This document shows positions 22,281 to 23,790 of a stretch of 23,790 nt of DNA, piece after piece. This stretch comes from an uncultured Kiritimatiellota bacterium (GTDB lineage: Bacteria > Verrucomicrobiota > Kiritimatiellia > RFP12 > UBA1067). Every line of letters starts with the position of its first letter. Position 1 is the first letter of the stretch. Under the pieces are notes generated by a model. The model ran no database searches and had not been told where the DNA came from. It saw nothing but the letters and a program-made list of their open reading frames with translations. Location: the NCBI GenBank assembly GCA_934667425.1, contig CAKULV010000047.1, positions 1-23,790 on the forward strand, read 5' to 3'. The position numbers were made by a program, and so were the translations under genes.

Positions 22281-23357
22281 ATGATCACCGAAACATCCAT
22301 CAGCTACTACGGACTCAACTACGTCGAGCACGCCGAGGCCGACTTCAAGGAGATGAAGGCGCACGGCGTCACTCAGGTCATCCTCGCCGTGACGGAGTTC
22401 GACTTCGACTTCTGGCGTCCGAACGTCCCCGCCATCGTCGCGAAGGCGCACGAGCTGGGCCTTAGGGTCCTCATCGACCCGTGGGGCAACGGCAAGTACT
22501 TCGGCGGCGAGCAGGTCTCGAAGTTCCTGCAGGACAACGTCGAGAACCGCCAGGTCTCGGCCCTCACCGGCGAGAAGCTGCCCTACGCGTGCTTCAACAC
22601 GAACTCCTACCGCGACTACTTCAAGACGTTCTGCACGACGCTCGCGCGCGAGGCGAAGCCGGACGGCTTCTTCTGGGACGAGCCGCACTACGCCTTCCCG
22701 AAGGGCATCGCGTCCATCACGGGCGGCGTCGCCGACGACTGGACGTGCTACTGCCCCGTCTGCCGCAAGCGCTTCGAGGACTACTACGGCTACCCGATGC
22801 CGCGCTACATGACGAACGACGTCAAGCAGTTCCGCTGGCGCGAGGCGCTCGTCGTCCTCTCCGACACCTCGAAGGCGCTGAAGGAGATCGACCCGAAGCT
22901 GGAGATCACGTGCTGCGTCCACGCGACGCAGAACGGCTACTACGTCTCGGAGTACCGGGGCTACGACAACTGGGACCTGGTGGGGGCCTGTCCCTACTTC
23001 GACGTCTTCTCGACGACGATCATCAACTGGGCGCTGCCCGAGGACTTCTACCGCGACATCACGGCGCGCACGGTCGCGATCGCGAAGAAGTACGGCAAGA
23101 AGTCCGAGCGCTGGCTCATGGGCTACTACAGGCAGCCGAAGGACTGGGCGCAGGTGGCCAGGTGGGTGGACATCGCCGAGGAGGCGGGCGTCGACCGCCT
23201 TGCGGCGTGGACGTATCGCGGCGGCTACGGCACGGTCGTCGGCGCGCCGGACGCGCTCAAGCTCTGGGACACGATCGGCGAGAGCTACAAGCGGGTTTTA
23301 GGTGATAGGTTTCAGGTTTTAGGTTTTAGGTTTCAGCAAACTGTGGCTAACCCCTAA
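22281..23357 (+). CDS. Putative TIM-barrel glycoside-hydrolase-like protein
   Basis: The 358-residue product lacks a signal peptide. Features fit the barrels of GHL/beta-galactosidase-like families of polysaccharide degraders: GVTQVILAVTEFDFDF (29-44), LGLRVLIDPWG (59-69), an acidic strand end FFWDEPHY (130-137, candidate catalytic Asp133/Glu134), and a cysteine cluster CYCPVCRKRF (156-165). This cluster pattern is common in that group. I cannot name the substrate or a CAZy family. The ATG is preceded by heptad repeats instead of a ribosome binding site. The last twenty or so residues (from about 338, RVLGDRFQVLGF...) are translated heptad repeat, and the stop codon lies in the next array. 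All Asp codons are GAC until this tail, whose single Asp is GAT, so the original stop was probably near residue 338. Confidence 0.7.
   Translation: MITETSISYYGLNYVEHAEADFKEMKAHGVTQVILAVTEFDFDFWRPNVPAIVAKAHELGLRVLIDPWGNGKYFGGEQVSKFLQDNVENRQVSALTGEKLPYACFNTNSYRDYFKTFCTTLAREAKPDGFFWDEPHYAFPKGIASITGGVADDWTCYCPVCRKRFEDYYGYPMPRYMTNDVKQFRWREALVVLSDTSKALKEIDPKLEITCCVHATQNGYYVSEYRGYDNWDLVGACPYFDVFSTTIINWALPEDFYRDITARTVAIAKKYGKKSERWLMGYYRQPKDWAQVARWVDIAEEAGVDRLAAWTYRGGYGTVVGAPDALKLWDTIGESYKRVLGDRFQVLGFRFQQTVANP
23296..23337 (-). repeat. Heptad array in reverse orientation (TTTTAGG type) at the 3' end of the glycosidase-like ORF
   Basis: Six consecutive heptads read TTTTAGG, TGATAGG, TTTCAGG, TTTTAGG, TTTTAGG and TTTCAGC. 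They are the complement of the CCTANNA units. The 17 bases 23294-23310 are a perfect inverted match to 23366-23382, giving a potential large hairpin with a 55-base loop. Confidence 0.85.
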
Positions 23358-23422
23358 AACCTAACACCTATCACCTAAAACCTATAACCTAAAACCTATA
23401 ACCTATAACCTAAAACCTATAA
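23353..23422 (+). repeat. Ten-unit heptad array (CCTANNA) leading into the SIS gene
   Basis: Ten uninterrupted units follow CCTA(A/T)(A/C/T)A: AAAA, AACA, ATCA, AAAA, ATAA, AAAA, ATAA, ATAA, AAAA and ATAA after the constant CCT. An eleventh unit begins CCTATGC and contains the ATG of the next gene. The first unit contains the stop codon (TAA, 23355-23357) of the gene before. Confidence 0.92.
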
Positions 23423-23425
23423 CCT

Positions 23426-23790
23426 ATGCTAAACGACTACGGATACATCGAGAAAGCGATCGCCAACATCAGGGAAGTCGCCGAAAAGCAGGAAGCGAAC
23501 ATCGAGGCGGCTGGCCGGCTGATGGCGGACGCCATCGCGGCCGACCGGCTCATCTACGTCTATGCGGGCGGCGGACACACCACGCTCGCCATGGGCGAGA
23601 TGTTCTTCCGCGCGGGCGGTCTCGCGAACATCAACCCGATGATGGAGACCGCGCTCTCCGTATTCAACCAGGCGCTCAAGTACCTGGAGCTGGAGCGCAC
23701 CGTCAACTTCGGCGCGTCCATCGTCAAGTACTACAATCCGCAGAAGGACGACGTCGTCATCTTCTTCCACAACATCGGCATCAACCCCGC
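23426..23790 (+). CDS. SIS-domain sugar-phosphate-binding protein, N-terminal fragment
   Basis: The gene leaves the right edge; 121 residues are visible, translated from the ATG at 23426. After a helical start (MLNDYGYIEKAIANIREVAE), it shows YVYAGGGHTTLAMGEMFFRAGGLANINPMME (about 47-77), then LELERT, IVKYYNPQKDDVVIFFHNIGINP. This matches UPF0309/COG4821 SIS proteins, in which the glycine-rich strand and a later NSG/SNSG-type loop bind a sugar phosphate. Here the loop reads HNIGINP rather than the usual SNSGRN, which may affect phosphate binding. The start codon is embedded in the eleventh heptad of the preceding array, and there is no Shine-Dalgarno sequence. With the glycosidase-like gene and the sugar porter it suggests a small sugar-use cassette. 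Confidence 0.8.
   Translation, partial: MLNDYGYIEKAIANIREVAEKQEANIEAAGRLMADAIAADRLIYVYAGGGHTTLAMGEMFFRAGGLANINPMMETALSVFNQALKYLELERTVNFGASIVKYYNPQKDDVVIFFHNIGINP

Noticed and set aside
21970..22284. Several overlapping open frames with a 12-residue repeating peptide (MSAFGRNKCDPP-type) on both strands
   Set aside because: The 36-base repeat length is a multiple of three, so any frame without a stop in one unit stays open across the array. No ribosome binding site or homology supports a repeat protein.
23296..23422. Telomere-like repeats (TTTTAGG resembles plant and algal telomere units)
   Set aside because: The arrays are internal, lie in both orientations between bacterial genes and vary at two positions; nothing suggests a chromosome end or eukaryotic sequence.

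Overview
The window is a GC-rich bacterial chromosome segment of 23,790 bases. It carries housekeeping genes (frr, tpiA, tRNA-Thr), sugar-catabolism genes, secreted glycoside-hydrolase-like proteins, a XylR-type regulator (LacI-like sensor plus AraC HTH) and a YhcG/DUF1016 nuclease. This mix is what I would expect of a polysaccharide-degrading member of the PVC group, such as Verrucomicrobiota/Kiritimatiellota. That placement is an inference from gene content, not from a phylogenetic marker search.

Layout. (1) 1-721: the 5' end of a secreted GH2-type glycosidase on the minus strand, then a gene graveyard with an AraC-HTH scrap, a glycosidase-tail scrap and a perfect 41-bp palindrome. (2) 722-4748: a two-gene NfeD/D-aminoacylase unit converging on a TIGR02757 (DUF2400) gene, which diverges from a Tat-type lipoprotein with a deacetylase-like fold. 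(3) 4807-9477: an apparent operon of frr, a Pro/Ala/Lys-rich single-TM protein, and an ABC exporter with two different permeases. (4) 9547-10537: tRNA-Thr(UGU) and tpiA behind one good promoter, closed by a hairpin terminator. (5) 10603-18971: a six-gene catabolic operon (ADPS/GlcD-like FAD oxidase, CCG iron-sulfur protein, class II aldolase, NagA-like deacetylase, two tandem MFS paralogues) facing a convergent XylR-type regulator. (6) 19043-20391: a YhcG-type PDDEXK nuclease and a 33-codon downstream ORF, both on the minus strand. (7) 20539-23790: an accessory, repeat-rich segment with a sugar-porter MFS gene, a TIM-barrel glycosidase-like gene and the start of a SIS-domain gene.

The most unusual material is in the last 3 kb. 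A small hairpin element occurs as an inverted pair inside the reading frame of the sugar porter, and related hairpins form a 36-bp tandem array just downstream. A second repeat family, strict heptads of the form CCTANNA, forms the immediate leader of two genes without any Shine-Dalgarno sequence. In the opposite orientation it supplies the 3' end of the glycosidase-like ORF, so that gene sits between inverted heptad arrays. A further pattern is a consensus -10 box placed 7-10 bases from the start codon of three genes, which predicts leaderless or nearly leaderless mRNAs.

Catabolic logic (inference): the deacetylase, redox pair and aldolase could turn an N-acetylated sugar or sugar acid imported by the MFS pair into triose phosphates, which tpiA would feed to glycolysis. 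No kinase or deaminase lies in the window, so the substrate is not established.
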